Positions 36,501 through 48,500 of a DNA stretch of 64,000 nt are shown here, one piece after another. Position 1 is the stretch's first letter. Every line of letters starts with the position of its first letter. The notes beneath the pieces are model-generated. The model saw only the letters and a program-made list of their open reading frames with translations, made no database searches and was not told where the DNA came from. A program made the translations under genes and the position numbers. The DNA comes from Betaproteobacteria bacterium Ga0077526. GTDB taxonomy: Bacteria; Pseudomonadota; Gammaproteobacteria; Burkholderiales; Ga0077523. Location of the stretch: contig LNDV01000031.1 of NCBI GenBank assembly GCA_001464765.1, forward strand, positions 279,417-343,416, given 5' to 3'.

Positions 36501-39500
36501 CAGAGCCGAACGCCCGGTTCCCGCGGTCCAGCAACGTCAACTCACGACCCGCCCCAACAATCCTCACCCCACTGTCCTGATCCCCCAGCACGATGTTCGT
36601 CGTGAGGTTGTAGGTGCCGCTGTCGATGAGCACGGTGTCGCCCGGGCCGAGGTCGTAGCGCACCAGCAGGTCCGCCAGGCTCGCCATCGGTCGGTCCGGT
36701 GTTAGGCCATCGTTGCCGATCGCGCCGACGGCTGACGTGTAGACGTCACCTGCGAGCGACCCGTCGTTCACGTAGTAGAGCGCGATCGGTGCGATCACCT
36801 GGAACGGCGCGTCGGAGGTGTCGGAGAGCGCTGCGTCGCCGCTCGCAGAGACACGCAACGTGTACTCGCCGACCGGGAAGGCCGCGTCGGTGACGTTCCA
36901 CGTGAACGACCCGTCGTTCGCCTCCGCGGCCGACAGGGTCACGAATGCGCCGGACGTTCCGGGCCCGCGGTAGGCGATGTCCACCGTGCCGGTGAAGCCC
37001 GCGGCACGCCAGCGCACGTCCACCGAACGGTTCTGCGCAAGACGCTCCGCGCCGTTGGGCGAGAGCACCGTGACGTACCGGTCCGGGCTCAGGGACGCCT
37101 GTTCGGTATTGCCGTAGGCACCGAGATTGCGGAACGCGCCGTTGGGCTGCGGCTCCAATGCGAAGGCATCGGTGGGACGGCCCCGGTCGATCGCCGGCGA
37201 GGTGACCCCGAACACCACGGGCGTGACCGCAGGCACCGCCACAGGGAGTGCCGTGATCGCATCGCGCACGGGAACGCGCGAGCCACCCGCGAAGGTGCCG
37301 AACGCACTGCGCAGGTGGAAGTCGTCGTCGCGTCCGTCCCGTACCGTATCGACGAAGCCGAGCACGCCATCGGCGCCGTCCACATCCACGAACAGCGGAT
37401 CGGCTGCAAGGCTGTTGGCGTCACCACCCGAGGCACTCTGCCAGGCCGCGAGCGACCCACGGCTCTGCCCTTGCCAAAGCCCGACTGCACCGCCCGCAAG
37501 CACGTGGAACAGGTTGTAGTCGGCGCGGAACCCCGAGAAGCTGTCGGCGGCGACGGACAGCGCCGTGCCGGCCCCTGTGACGAGGATGTTGTTGGTGACC
37601 GCTACCCCCGAGGCGCCACTCAGGAACAGCGCATCGCCCGTAGGCGCATAGATCGTGTTGCCCGAAACCTCGCTTCCGGCCGCGCCCACCTGGATGCCTC
37701 GCGACGTCGTCCCGTACACGAGGTTGCTGCGCGCCTGGCTCGCACTCGACCCGAGCCGGATGCCGACCGGGCTGCCGTAGACAACGTTGCCCGTGAGCAA
37801 CGCGCCGAATGCATCGATGCCGAGCACCGTGTTCGCGTAGACGCGGTTGCGATCGACGAGTCCGCTGCTGGCGGAGATGCCCGTGCCGTTGCCGGACACC
37901 AGATTCGCGCGGATCGTTACGCCGCTCGACGCGACCCCGACACTGCCATTGCCCGTGAACGCATTGCCCGCCACCAGCACCGCACCGCTGACGTCGAGAC
38001 CGTTGCCCCGGTTGTCGAACACTCGGTTGCCGTTGGCCGCGGCAAGATCCTCGTCGCCGAACACCGCAGTGCCGGTCGACCCGGACAGGCTCACTCCGGA
38101 CTGGTTGCCGAACACGGTATTGCGCCGGATGACGGCGCTTCCCGACTGGGTCAGTTGCATGCCCTGGCGCTGATTGCGCGCGGCCTCGTTGCCGGTGACC
38201 CGCGCGACCGGGCCGGTGATGCGGATACCGTTCTCGTTCTCGACGGCTGAGGAGTCCGTCAGCGAGCGGATCGTGCCGGTGATGTCGATCCCCCACTGCG
38301 TGTTCCGGGAAGCGGAGAGCCGCTCGAAGTCGGAGAACGGCGCGGTGGTTTCGATGGCGATCCCGCCCAGGGCGTGCCCGACTGCGGTGAGATCCGAGGC
38401 GGAGAAACTCTCCGACCCGGAATGCACGAACAGCCCGCGCCCGCTGTTCGCGAGCGTGAGATGGCGGACGCTCACGAAGTCGGCGTCCTGCAGTTCGATC
38501 AGGCCCGGGAATCGTGCGCCAGGAATCGCCGGGAGCAATCGGGCGATGCGTGCCACATCGGTGGGACCGGTGATCGTGAAACCTTCGTCGAGCCCGAGGC
38601 CGCGATCCAGCGTTCCGGACACCGTGATCGCGTCGATGAGCGGATAGTCGCCCGTGTCGATGCGAAGAACTGCGCCCGCTCCCAGCGCATAGGCGCGCAA
38701 GAGATTGGTCGGGTTCGGCTTGGGCGAGGTCGCGCTCTTGCCGGTATTACGGTTCGATCCGGTCGCATTGGGCGTGTACTCGTCGCCGATGTCTGACGTG
38801 TCGTCGACCCAGTACGCAACGCCATCCTCGGGCACGGCGAATGTTTCCTGGCCGCGGTCCAGCACCTCGGGCGCGTCCACGAGCGACACCTGGATGCGCA
38901 ACCCGCGCGTTCCGAAGGCCACACCGTTCGTCTCCGGAATCCACACGAACTCGCCGTCGTCGGGCGTGGAGGCCGCGATCGTCCGCAGCAGAATCGGCCC
39001 TTCCGGGGTGTCCTGCAGGAGATCGATGCGCACAGGAGAGAAGGTGGTGTTGCCCACGGTCTCCCAGCGGATCGCGAGCGGCTCGCTGCGTTCCCAGTCG
39101 GTGTACAGATCGGGGAAGCGCAGTGCGATGCGACGAGCGCTCTCGGGTGCCGTCTCGTGGGCGCCGAAGCCATAGGCCCCCGCATCCGGGGCCCAGGCCT
39201 CGGACACCACGCGCAGGAAGGCGCCGTCCAGCCACGCGTCGTTCACCGTATCGCCCGCGATGCGCTGCGCCTCGAAGCGGAACACCACGGTCCGCGTGCC
39301 GACGGGAATCGTGGCGCGCCCGCCCTGGAGCGCCCAGCGGTCCGCGGGGGTCCGCTCGTCCGCCGTCGACTCGGCGAGCAGCGCGCCGCCCGAGTCGAGG
39401 AACCGCACCCGCACCCGACCCTCGTCGCGAGAGCCGTCGTCACCGCGACGCACGCGACCGCCGAACACGGCGTCGAGCGTGCCGGCGTCGATCTGCGCCG

Positions 39501-42500
39501 CCGTGAAGCCGGCGCTGAGGAGCGAAACACTCTGCTGCGCGAAACCACCCTCGACACTGCCCGCCTGGAAGCGGCCCGTGCCCTCCCAGACGTTGCCCGA
39601 GCCGGTGCCGGCACCAGGATTCACGGTCCAGCCGGTGGTGCCGTTGTCGAACCCCGCGTTCGCGAGGAGATTCGCGAACGGCGAGGTTGCGCCGCGGTCG
39701 AGTCGCACGTCCGCCGCATCGACCGTCGGGCTCGTGAAGCGAAGCCCCGCCGCCGCCGGCGCCACCCGGTAGTCGTCCGCCCCGAGATCCGCGAACCGGG
39801 GCCGCGCCCAGCCCGGGTTGACGCCCGTCGCACCGATCGAATGCAGATCGAAGCGCGCGATGTCCGCCTGCCAGTCGAGCACGTCGGTGAAGTCCTTCGT
39901 CCAGTAGCCGACCTTGCCCGAACCGCTCGCGTAGAGCACGTTGTAGTCGCTGAAGAAACCGGTCTGCGCGTCGTTCGCGACGTGCAGGCCATAGCCGCTC
40001 TCGGCCCAGAGGATATTGCCGACGACTTCGACCTCGCGGGCGGCGTTCCGCACGCGCACGTTGTCGCCGGTCGGGGCGAAGAAGGTGTTCTGGTAGACGC
40101 CGACGCGGCTGACACCGGCAACATCGAGTGCCGCGCTGGTGTTGCGGTAGAGCAGGTTGTGATGGACGACCTGGCCGTTCGTCGCGGCGATGCCGATGCC
40201 GTTTCGCGCGATGCGGTTGTACTGGATCGCGCCGAGGAAGCTCGCGACACCCGTCGCGTTGTCCTCGATGCGGTTGGCGGCGTCGAGCGATTCGCCACCC
40301 AGCGTGCCGGCGCCGGTCACGCCGATCCGGCTGCCGCTCACGCGCTGGTACTGCACGCGTCCGGTGAGCTGCACGCCGATGTCGTTGCCGGTGATGTCGT
40401 TGCCGCGGCTCGACGCCGCCCCGACGAATCCGAATCCGGTGGTGGTGCTGTCCACGGTGGCGACCACACCGACGCCGTTGCCGTGGATGCGGTTGCTCCA
40501 CAGGGTGGCTGCGGCGCCGTAGCGCAGACCGACCGCCGCGCCCTGGATGTCGTTGCGGAAGATCTCGCCCGCGAACGCGGCGGCGAGATCCAGCGTACCC
40601 GTGAGCGCATTCCGGGCGATCACGCCGGCCGCCGGCGCCGCGACGCGAACCCCGCCGGCACCGAATCGGTTGTCCACCACGACGACGTCAGTGCCGCCGG
40701 TCAGCACGAGGCCGTCCGCACGCGCCCGGCGCAGCGTGAGGCCGTCGGCGCCGCTGCTCACCGTGCCCCGTACGTCGAGGCCGACCAGAGTCACGTTCGC
40801 GCCCTGGACCGTCACCGAGCCCTGGATCAGCGTACCGAAGCCGGACGCGCCAAGGAGCGTGACGCCCGCATCGCCAAGGTCGATGGTGAAGCCGGCGAAT
40901 CCGCCCGTCCCCAGCACGATCACATCCCCGGGACCGAAGTCCTGCGCGGCCAGCAATGCCGTGAGTGCCGCGCCGTCGGCAGCCTGAAAGACCCGATCGG
41001 TGCGCGTCGCGTCGGTCCGGAGGAACACGTTGGATGCTGCGTCCGCACCCGGCCCCGTGCCGGAGCCCGACCATGCCACGAACGCCCGCCCGTCGGCGCC
41101 GATGGCCGCGGCGAGTCCTGCGTAGTGCGCTCCGGTGTCCGACAGCCCGGCGCCGGCGGCATCCCCCGGCAGGGCTTCGACGAACGCCGCGCCGTTCCAG
41201 ACGCGGCCGTAGAGCGCGAGCGGCTGACCGCTGCGGCGGGTGTCCTCGTCCACCCAGATCACGCGCAGCTGATCTCCGCCGGAGACCATCTGCAGTTCAC
41301 GCACCTGTGCCGAGGCTGACGCCGGCAGGCTGCCCGCCTCGATCCACGCACCCGCCGAGCGCTGACGCAGTTGCAGGCTCTGCCAGCCTTCTTCGAGATG
41401 CCGCCAGCCGAGGAACAGCGTGCCCTGGCGATAGGCGAGCGCCGGCAGCGCACTTTCGCCGGCGGTCTCGCGAATCTCGCTGCTGCCCGCAGCCGTGCCG
41501 AGCGTGCTCCACTGCGTGCCGTTGAACTCGGCCGCGTGGACGCGACTGGCGCCGGCGCCTCCCTGGGACCACGCCACGGCGATGCGCGCTCCTTCGGCGG
41601 CGACCCCATAGCCTTCGATGCGCACACCCGGCGCGGCGACGACTCCCGAACCCACATCGGACCAGGCCGACCCGGTCCACCGGCTCGCCCGGAGCGTCGT
41701 GCCGGACGCGCCATCGTTCAGCCAGACGAGCACGGGCGTTCCGCCCGCATTGACGAGCCGAAGCTCGCGCACGTTGCCCGCCGTCGCGAGCGCGGTCGTG
41801 TCCACGGCTCGCCAGACACCCGCACTCGCATCGAAACGGGCCATGCGCACGCTGCCCTGCCCCGCCTCCACATCGACCCATGCCACGATCGGGGCGCCAG
41901 TCGTGGCGAAGCCCAGCGCCGGCGTCACGGAGGACCCGCGCGTCGCGGACACGCCGCCTGCGGAGGCGCTGCCGCCGAGAGGCTGCCATGCGGACCCGTC
42001 GTGGCGAAGCACGTAGATGTCGAAGTTGCCGTTGCGCGCATCGACCCAGGCCACGTGAGCGCGTCCGGCAGTGTCCACCGCCACGGCCGGCTGGGTCGCG
42101 TGTCCGGACGCGGACAGACCGAGTCCGCTGGCCGAGCCGCCCAGTTCGCCCCAGGGGCCTCGCACGTCGGCGCCGACCGGGCCCGTATAGCCCGCATCGG
42201 CGTCCGCGATGGTCGCACCCGGCACGGGCGAGGGCGATGCGGGGGGCGCCACGAACGCCGAAGGCGTCGCGCCCTCCCCGCTGCCGAAATCGACTACGTT
42301 GCCGCTGCCGCCGCTCGTCTCGGCGACGGCCATGCCGTTGCCAGCCGCCTCGATCAGGTCGTCGCCGGCTTCGCCGAACAGCAGATCGTTGCCGCCCTGA
42401 CCGAACAGGCGGTCGCTGCCGGCCCCCGCCTCGTCGCGGCCCGTGCCGAAATCGCCGTAGAGGTAGTCGATCGCACCGTCGTCCCCAACGCCGCCCACGC

Positions 42501-45500
42501 GATGACCGTAGAGCGTGTCGTGCTGCGCGCCACCGAGGAGCACATCGATGCCTGCCTCCCCTTCGAGCACATCATCGCCCGCGCCGCCCTCCAGAAGATC
42601 GTCCCCTGTGCCTCCCTGCAGGCGATCATTGCCCGCGTGGCCGCGCATGCGGTCGGCACCGTCACCGCCGACGAGCGTGTCATCACCTTCGTCGGAGCCG
42701 TCGATCTCGTCATCACCCGTGCCGCCCTCGACCCGGTCGCCGGTGCCACGGCCTGCGCTCAGACGGTCGTCGCCCGCGTCGCCGAACACGCGGTCCGCGC
42801 CCGCGCCACCGTCGATCGTGTCGGCATCGTCGCCGCCGCGAATCTCGTCGTCGCCGAGACCGCCCGAAACAGAATCGCGTCCGGCGCCTGTCAGGATCAG
42901 GTCGCCATGCAGCCCGCCCGACACGTGATCATCGCCCCCGCCCGCGTCGATGCGATCCGCGCCGCCGAGGCCGAAGATGCGGTCGTTGCCTCGCCCGCCT
43001 TCGATGCGATCCCCGAAGAACACGCTGTCCGAAAAGTCAGGGTCGTCCGTGCCGTCGTCGGAACCGACGACGAGATCGTCACCGTCCTCGCCGAAGAGCC
43101 GCTTGCCGAGCCCCGTGCCCGCGATGAGCACGTCGTCCTGCGCGCCGCCCCAGAGCGTGTCGGCGCCGTCGCCGCCTTCGAGCCGGTCAACGCCGGTGTC
43201 GCCGTGCAGCATGTCGTCGCCAGCGTCGCCCAGGAGGTAGTCGTCACCCTCGTCGCCATGGATCTCGTCGTTGCCGGCGCCTCCCGCGCCGCGGTCGTTG
43301 CCGGCGCGACCGAATAGGACGTCATCGCCCCCGTCGCCCTGCATGAGGTCGTCGGCCGCGCCGCCATCCACCGTGTCGTTGCCCGCGCCACCGTAGAGAT
43401 TGTCTTCGCCCTCGCCGCCGTCGACGAGATCATCACCGTCACCGCCCAGCGCGAGATCGCGACCGGCATTGCCGAACAGGCGATCGGCGCCTGCCTCACC
43501 GTACAGGCGGTCATCGTCGTCGCCGCCTTCCACGAGATCGTTGCCCGTCCCCGCGAGCACCAGATCGTCGCCCGCCTGACCTAGGATCGTGTCATCGCCG
43601 TCATCGCCGAAGAGGGTGTCGTTCGCGTCACCGCCTTCAACGTAGTCGGCACCGGCACCCGCCCGCACCTCGTCCACCCCGTCCTGGCCGAAGATGCGGT
43701 CATCGCCGGCATCGCCGAACAAGAGATCGTTGCCGGTGCCGCCTTCGACAGAATCGGCGCCGTCGCCGGCCTCGACGCGATCGTTGCCCGCGTTGCCGAA
43801 GATCCGGTCGTCGCCCGCGTTACCGAACAGTACGTCGTCGCCGACGTCGCCCACGATCTCGTCGGCGCCTTCGCCGCCTTCCGCGCGATCCGCACCCAGC
43901 TCGCCGTAGAGGAAGTCATCGCCGCCCTGACCGAACAGGAAGTCAGCGCCGTCCGCATTGCCCGATGGCACGCGCCCGCGCGGATGCCCGGCGCCGAAGT
44001 CGCCATACAGGATGTCGGACGCACTGTCGTCACCCACGCCGCTCACGGTGTGACCGTACAGACGGTCCGGACTCGCGACCGACGACGCGCCACCGAACAG
44101 CAGATCCGCACCGGCGCCGCCCTCGAGCAGATCGCCACCGTCATCGCCATACAGGACATCGTCGCCGGCACCACCGCGACCGACGTCGTCACCCGCTTCG
44201 CCCACGATCAGATCGTTGCCGCCCTGCCCCTCCAGCACGTCGGCGAAGGCGGAGCCCGCGACCGGGGTTTGTGCACCGGCGTAACCCACGCCGAAGTCAC
44301 CGAACAGCTCGTCGGCCGCGGCATCGTCCCCGGCACCGGAGAGCGAGTGCCCGAAGAGGCGGTCCGGTGCGGTCGCGCCGGAGAGCCCCCCGAACATCCG
44401 GTCGGCACCTTCTTCGCCTTCCATGAGGTCGGCGCCGGTATCGCCATACATCAGGTCGTCGCCCGTGCCACCCAGCAAATGGTCGTCGTCATCGCCACCG
44501 CGAAGCAGGTCGAGACCGGCGCGTCCGAAGAGAAGATCACGCCCGGCCTCGCCTGCCATCGTGTCGTTGCCGTCACCGCCGTCCATTTCGTCATCGCCAC
44601 CGCCGCCGGACAGCGTGTCCGCCGCGCCGTGGCCAAAGATCAGGTCGTTGCCCGTGCCACCGACGATCGCATCCGCGCCATCGTCGGCACCATTCGCGTC
44701 GCCGTTGCGCGTGCGGACTCGTTCCTCCGCGAGAGTCCCCGCGGTCTCCTCACCGTCGCCTGCGAGCACCGTGTTGCCACCCGCAACCGTGATGCGGTCC
44801 GCGCCCGCATTGCCGCGAATCACGCTGTCGCCGGTGCCCGCGACGACCACGTCGTCGCCCGCGCCGCCCAGCACGAAATGCGTGCCGTCGCCGAGAGTGA
44901 TGGTGTCCTGTCCGAGTTCGCCGAACACGCGGCTCGATCCGGTGCCCAGCGTGATGAGGTCGTTGTTGCCATCGACGCTGATGAGATCCACACCACCCAC
45001 GCGGACGCTGTCGCCGTACACCCGATGGTTTCCGGCCCCGGCGGTGATCGTGTCGCGACCGCCACCGCCGTAGACGACGTTGCTGCCCTCGCCGGCCTCG
45101 ATGCGGTCGTTGCCGCCCTGACCGTGGACTTCGTCGTCTCCAATGCCCGCGGTGATGGTGTCCGGCCCGGCTGCTCCGGTGTTCTCACCGTCGGCGTCGT
45201 CACCGTAGATCAGGTTGTTGCCGCCGAGATCGGTCAGCGTGTCGCTACCTCCGCCACCGAACAGGCGGTCGGCGTCGGCACCGCCGTCGAGCGTGTCGTC
45301 GTCCTGCTCGCCGCGCAGGTCATCCGCGCCCGCACCGCCCCGCAGCGTGTCGCGCCCCGCGCCGCCCCACAGCCGATCGGCGCCCTCCCCACCGTCCACC
45401 GTGTCGTCGCCGGCGCCGCCACGCAAGGAGTCATCGCCTTCGTCGCCGGCGAGATCGTCATTGCCGCTGCCGCCGTCCATCGTGTCAGCGCCCGCGCCGC

Positions 45501-48500
45501 CGACCAGTCGGTCGTTTCCGCCGCCGCCGTCGAGCTGGTCTCCGCCGCCACCGCCCCACAGCCGGTCGTTGCCGCCATGGCCCGCGAGGCGATCCGCCGA
45601 ACCGCGGCCCCGTTCCGCGCCCTCGACCGCGGTGATGGACGAGAAAACCCCCGCCGTGCCGAACGTGACCGTCGCGCCTTCGCCGATCAGCCAGTCGTCC
45701 CCTCCGCTCGTGAATGCCAGATCGTCCGGGGAAGCATCGCCGCCGAGTGCATCCGCGCCACCGGCGCCGAACAGCAGATCCGCCCCGAGCCCGCCGATCA
45801 GGGTGTCGGCGCCGTCGAGCGTGCCGGCAGTGACCGAGACGACCAGTTCGTCGTCCGAGATGCGGCCGGCGTCACCGAACACGAGATCGTTCCCGGCACG
45901 GCCGTCGATCCGGTCCGCGCCCGCTTCCCCCCAGATCCGATCGTCCGACGCCGACCCGTCGATCACGTCGTCACCCGTGCCGCCGCGCACCGTGCCCGAT
46001 CCTGCACCGAGGCGAATCACGTCGTCGCCGGCGCCCCCTTCGATGTCGAACGAGATGGCCGCATCGCTCACGCGCGACAGGTCGATGAGATCGTCGCCCT
46101 GGCCCGCCATCGCGAGGATGCGCGTGGAGGCGCGATACACCTGCGCCCGCGCCTCGTCGATGCCGAAAGTCGGAGACCAGACCTTGACGAGCCCGTTGCC
46201 GGCCTGAGCGACGTGGATCTCCTCCGACAGATCCGAGACGTCGCCTTCGAGACGGTCCTTCGCGAACTTGCCGACGTTGAGCTGCAGCACACCGCCTGCC
46301 AGTTCCTTCGCGAGCATGGGCTTGCGCACGAACGGCACGTCGAAGGAGAAGATTTCCGTCTCGGGCACGATGTTGAATGGCACCCGCACCGGTCCCGCTT
46401 CGACGAAAGCGAACAGCTTCGCCGTGGCCTTGCCGCTGACATCGAACACCGCAAGCGGTGCGAACAGCGGATTGCCGAACTTCGCCTGATTGAGGAAGCT
46501 CGCCGCGAGTTCGCCGAGGCGCACCTTGCCATCGTCGTCGGGGTCGTGCAGGTCGGCATTGACATTGATGGTGACTCCGCCCGCTACGCCGACCACCACG
46601 CCGACCGCCACGCCCGCGCCCGCGAGCAGCGAGGCGTCGAGACGGACTTCCGGCCGGTCCTCGCCGTTGGCGGCTTTCAGGTCCTTCGCGAAGAACCCGT
46701 TAAACAGCAGCTCGGGATTCCTCCAGCGGCTGTCAGCGAAATCGAAGACTCCCTGCGTGTCGTAGCCGAACTCGAAATCGGCGCTCACGTTGAAGCTGCC
46801 GTCGATGATGACCGACAGCGGCCCGAAGACCGGGAAGATCTGCTGGTAGCGCCGGTCGAAGCGCAGCGGCTCCGGGTCGATGCGGATGAGGTCGATGTCG
46901 CGCTTGCCGAGCAGCAGGCCGAAGAGGATCGATGGGTCCTTCAGGATCGGGACGCTGAACAGCTCCCCGCTCGCGCCCCCACCGGGTCGGCCGCCCGCGG
47001 CGAGATCCCGCGCGGAGTCGATGACGTTGCGCAGCGACGGGTTGGCATCGGCGAGATCATCCAGCGCCTGATCGAGATTGAACGTCGGGGCTGGCAGGTT
47101 GAACACGTCGGCGAGCTTCTGCGTGGCATCCGTGAGTCGACGCTGCAGGTTCACATCGCCGCCGCTGTCGTAGATCTTGAAGCTGCCGAAACTGAAGCGC
47201 AGGCCCTGCGCATCGAGCGGGATGCGGTTGATCGTGTCCGCGAGGGTCGCAAGATCGCGGATGAGCCCCCACTGGGTATCCTCGGGACCCGCGAGCCGCT
47301 GCGCGAGGTCGAGCAGGGTGACCGGCTTGCCGGCGAGGTCGCTGATGACCGGAATCGGCTTCGTGAGAACGTCCAGCACCGGCTGCATGGGCTCGGTGAA
47401 CTTCCGCACCTCCACGACGAGCGGACGCACGTAGCGGGACAGCAGTTCGCCGAGATCGAAACCGGGGTCGCGAAACTCGACGAGACGCAGACCCCTCTGC
47501 AGAGCGTCCCCGTTCAGGCTGGAGAAAGGCACGAACTGCTGCACCTGCCGGTTGCCGAGCTTCCAGTCCAGGTAGAACCCGGTGGAGATGCGCGGAAAGG
47601 CCGTCTGTGCGTCGGGAATGATGTCGCTGTTCAGCGAGAGCGCGAGGTCGAGGTCGACCGTGGCGTCCGCCGCGATCTTGCCTTCGGCGCGAATCGACCC
47701 GAGGTCCGTGATCCCCACGCGGCTCGCGTTCCCCGCGCCAACGTTCAGGTCGAGCGCGATGGCCGCGCCGAGTTTCGTGCCGCCGTTGTCGCTGGCGTCG
47801 AACTGAAGCGGTCCGAGCCGGCCGGTGATGCCCGCGCCGGGCAGTGTCACCTCGGCCTCCAGCATCAGCTCGTCGGCGTCCGACAAGTCGAGGTAGAAGC
47901 CCTTGCCGCCGCCGATACCGAACCCGAAGTCCACGTCCCAGTCGACCGTGAGCTTGATGTCGCCTCGCGTCTCGAGCCCGAGAGCGGGCAGGCCGAGGTC
48001 GGCCTCCAGGCCGCCGCCGGCATCGACGAGCCGACCGCCGAGTGACACGTTCCACTGCATGAACACATCGGCCAGCGGCACACCGGCCTGATCGGCGTTG
48101 GTCGTGAGCCCGATGTCCGTGACCGTGATCTGGCCGTCGCCGTTGCGGTCGTCGAGAATCCCCAGCCGCGTGTGCAGCAGCGTGAACAACTGCTGCGAGA
48201 TGAAATTGCCGGTGGGACTGGTGGACGACGACACCACGTCCCGCAGGCCGTCGATGAACCCGTTGCGGAAGTCCTCGATGAAGGTGGCGCCCTTTGCGAG
48301 CTGGTCGCCGATGAGGGGCAGCTTCAGCCCGCCCACCTCGCCATCGAGGAAGTCCTGGACCAGTGCCAGGAAACCGTCGACGCCATCGACGATCAGCAGG
48401 AGGTTGTCGACGGCGGACAGGCTGCCGAAATCGAAGCTCAGGATGCTGTCCGGCACATGGATGAACTGGTTGCCCTGCGGCCCCGCGGTGCCGGCAAGCG

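Noticed and set aside
33505..36705. Plus-strand open frame of 1,066 codons
   Set aside because: Antisense to the beta-helix modules; low-complexity Arg/His/Pro repeats mirror the sense repeats.
39157..41319. Plus-strand open frame of 720 codons
   Set aside because: Antisense shadow without a Shine-Dalgarno or recognisable family.
43984..48045. Plus-strand open frame of 1,353 codons opposite the RTX region
   Set aside because: Antisense of GGxGxDxUx repeats rarely contains stops; no start context or domain supports it.
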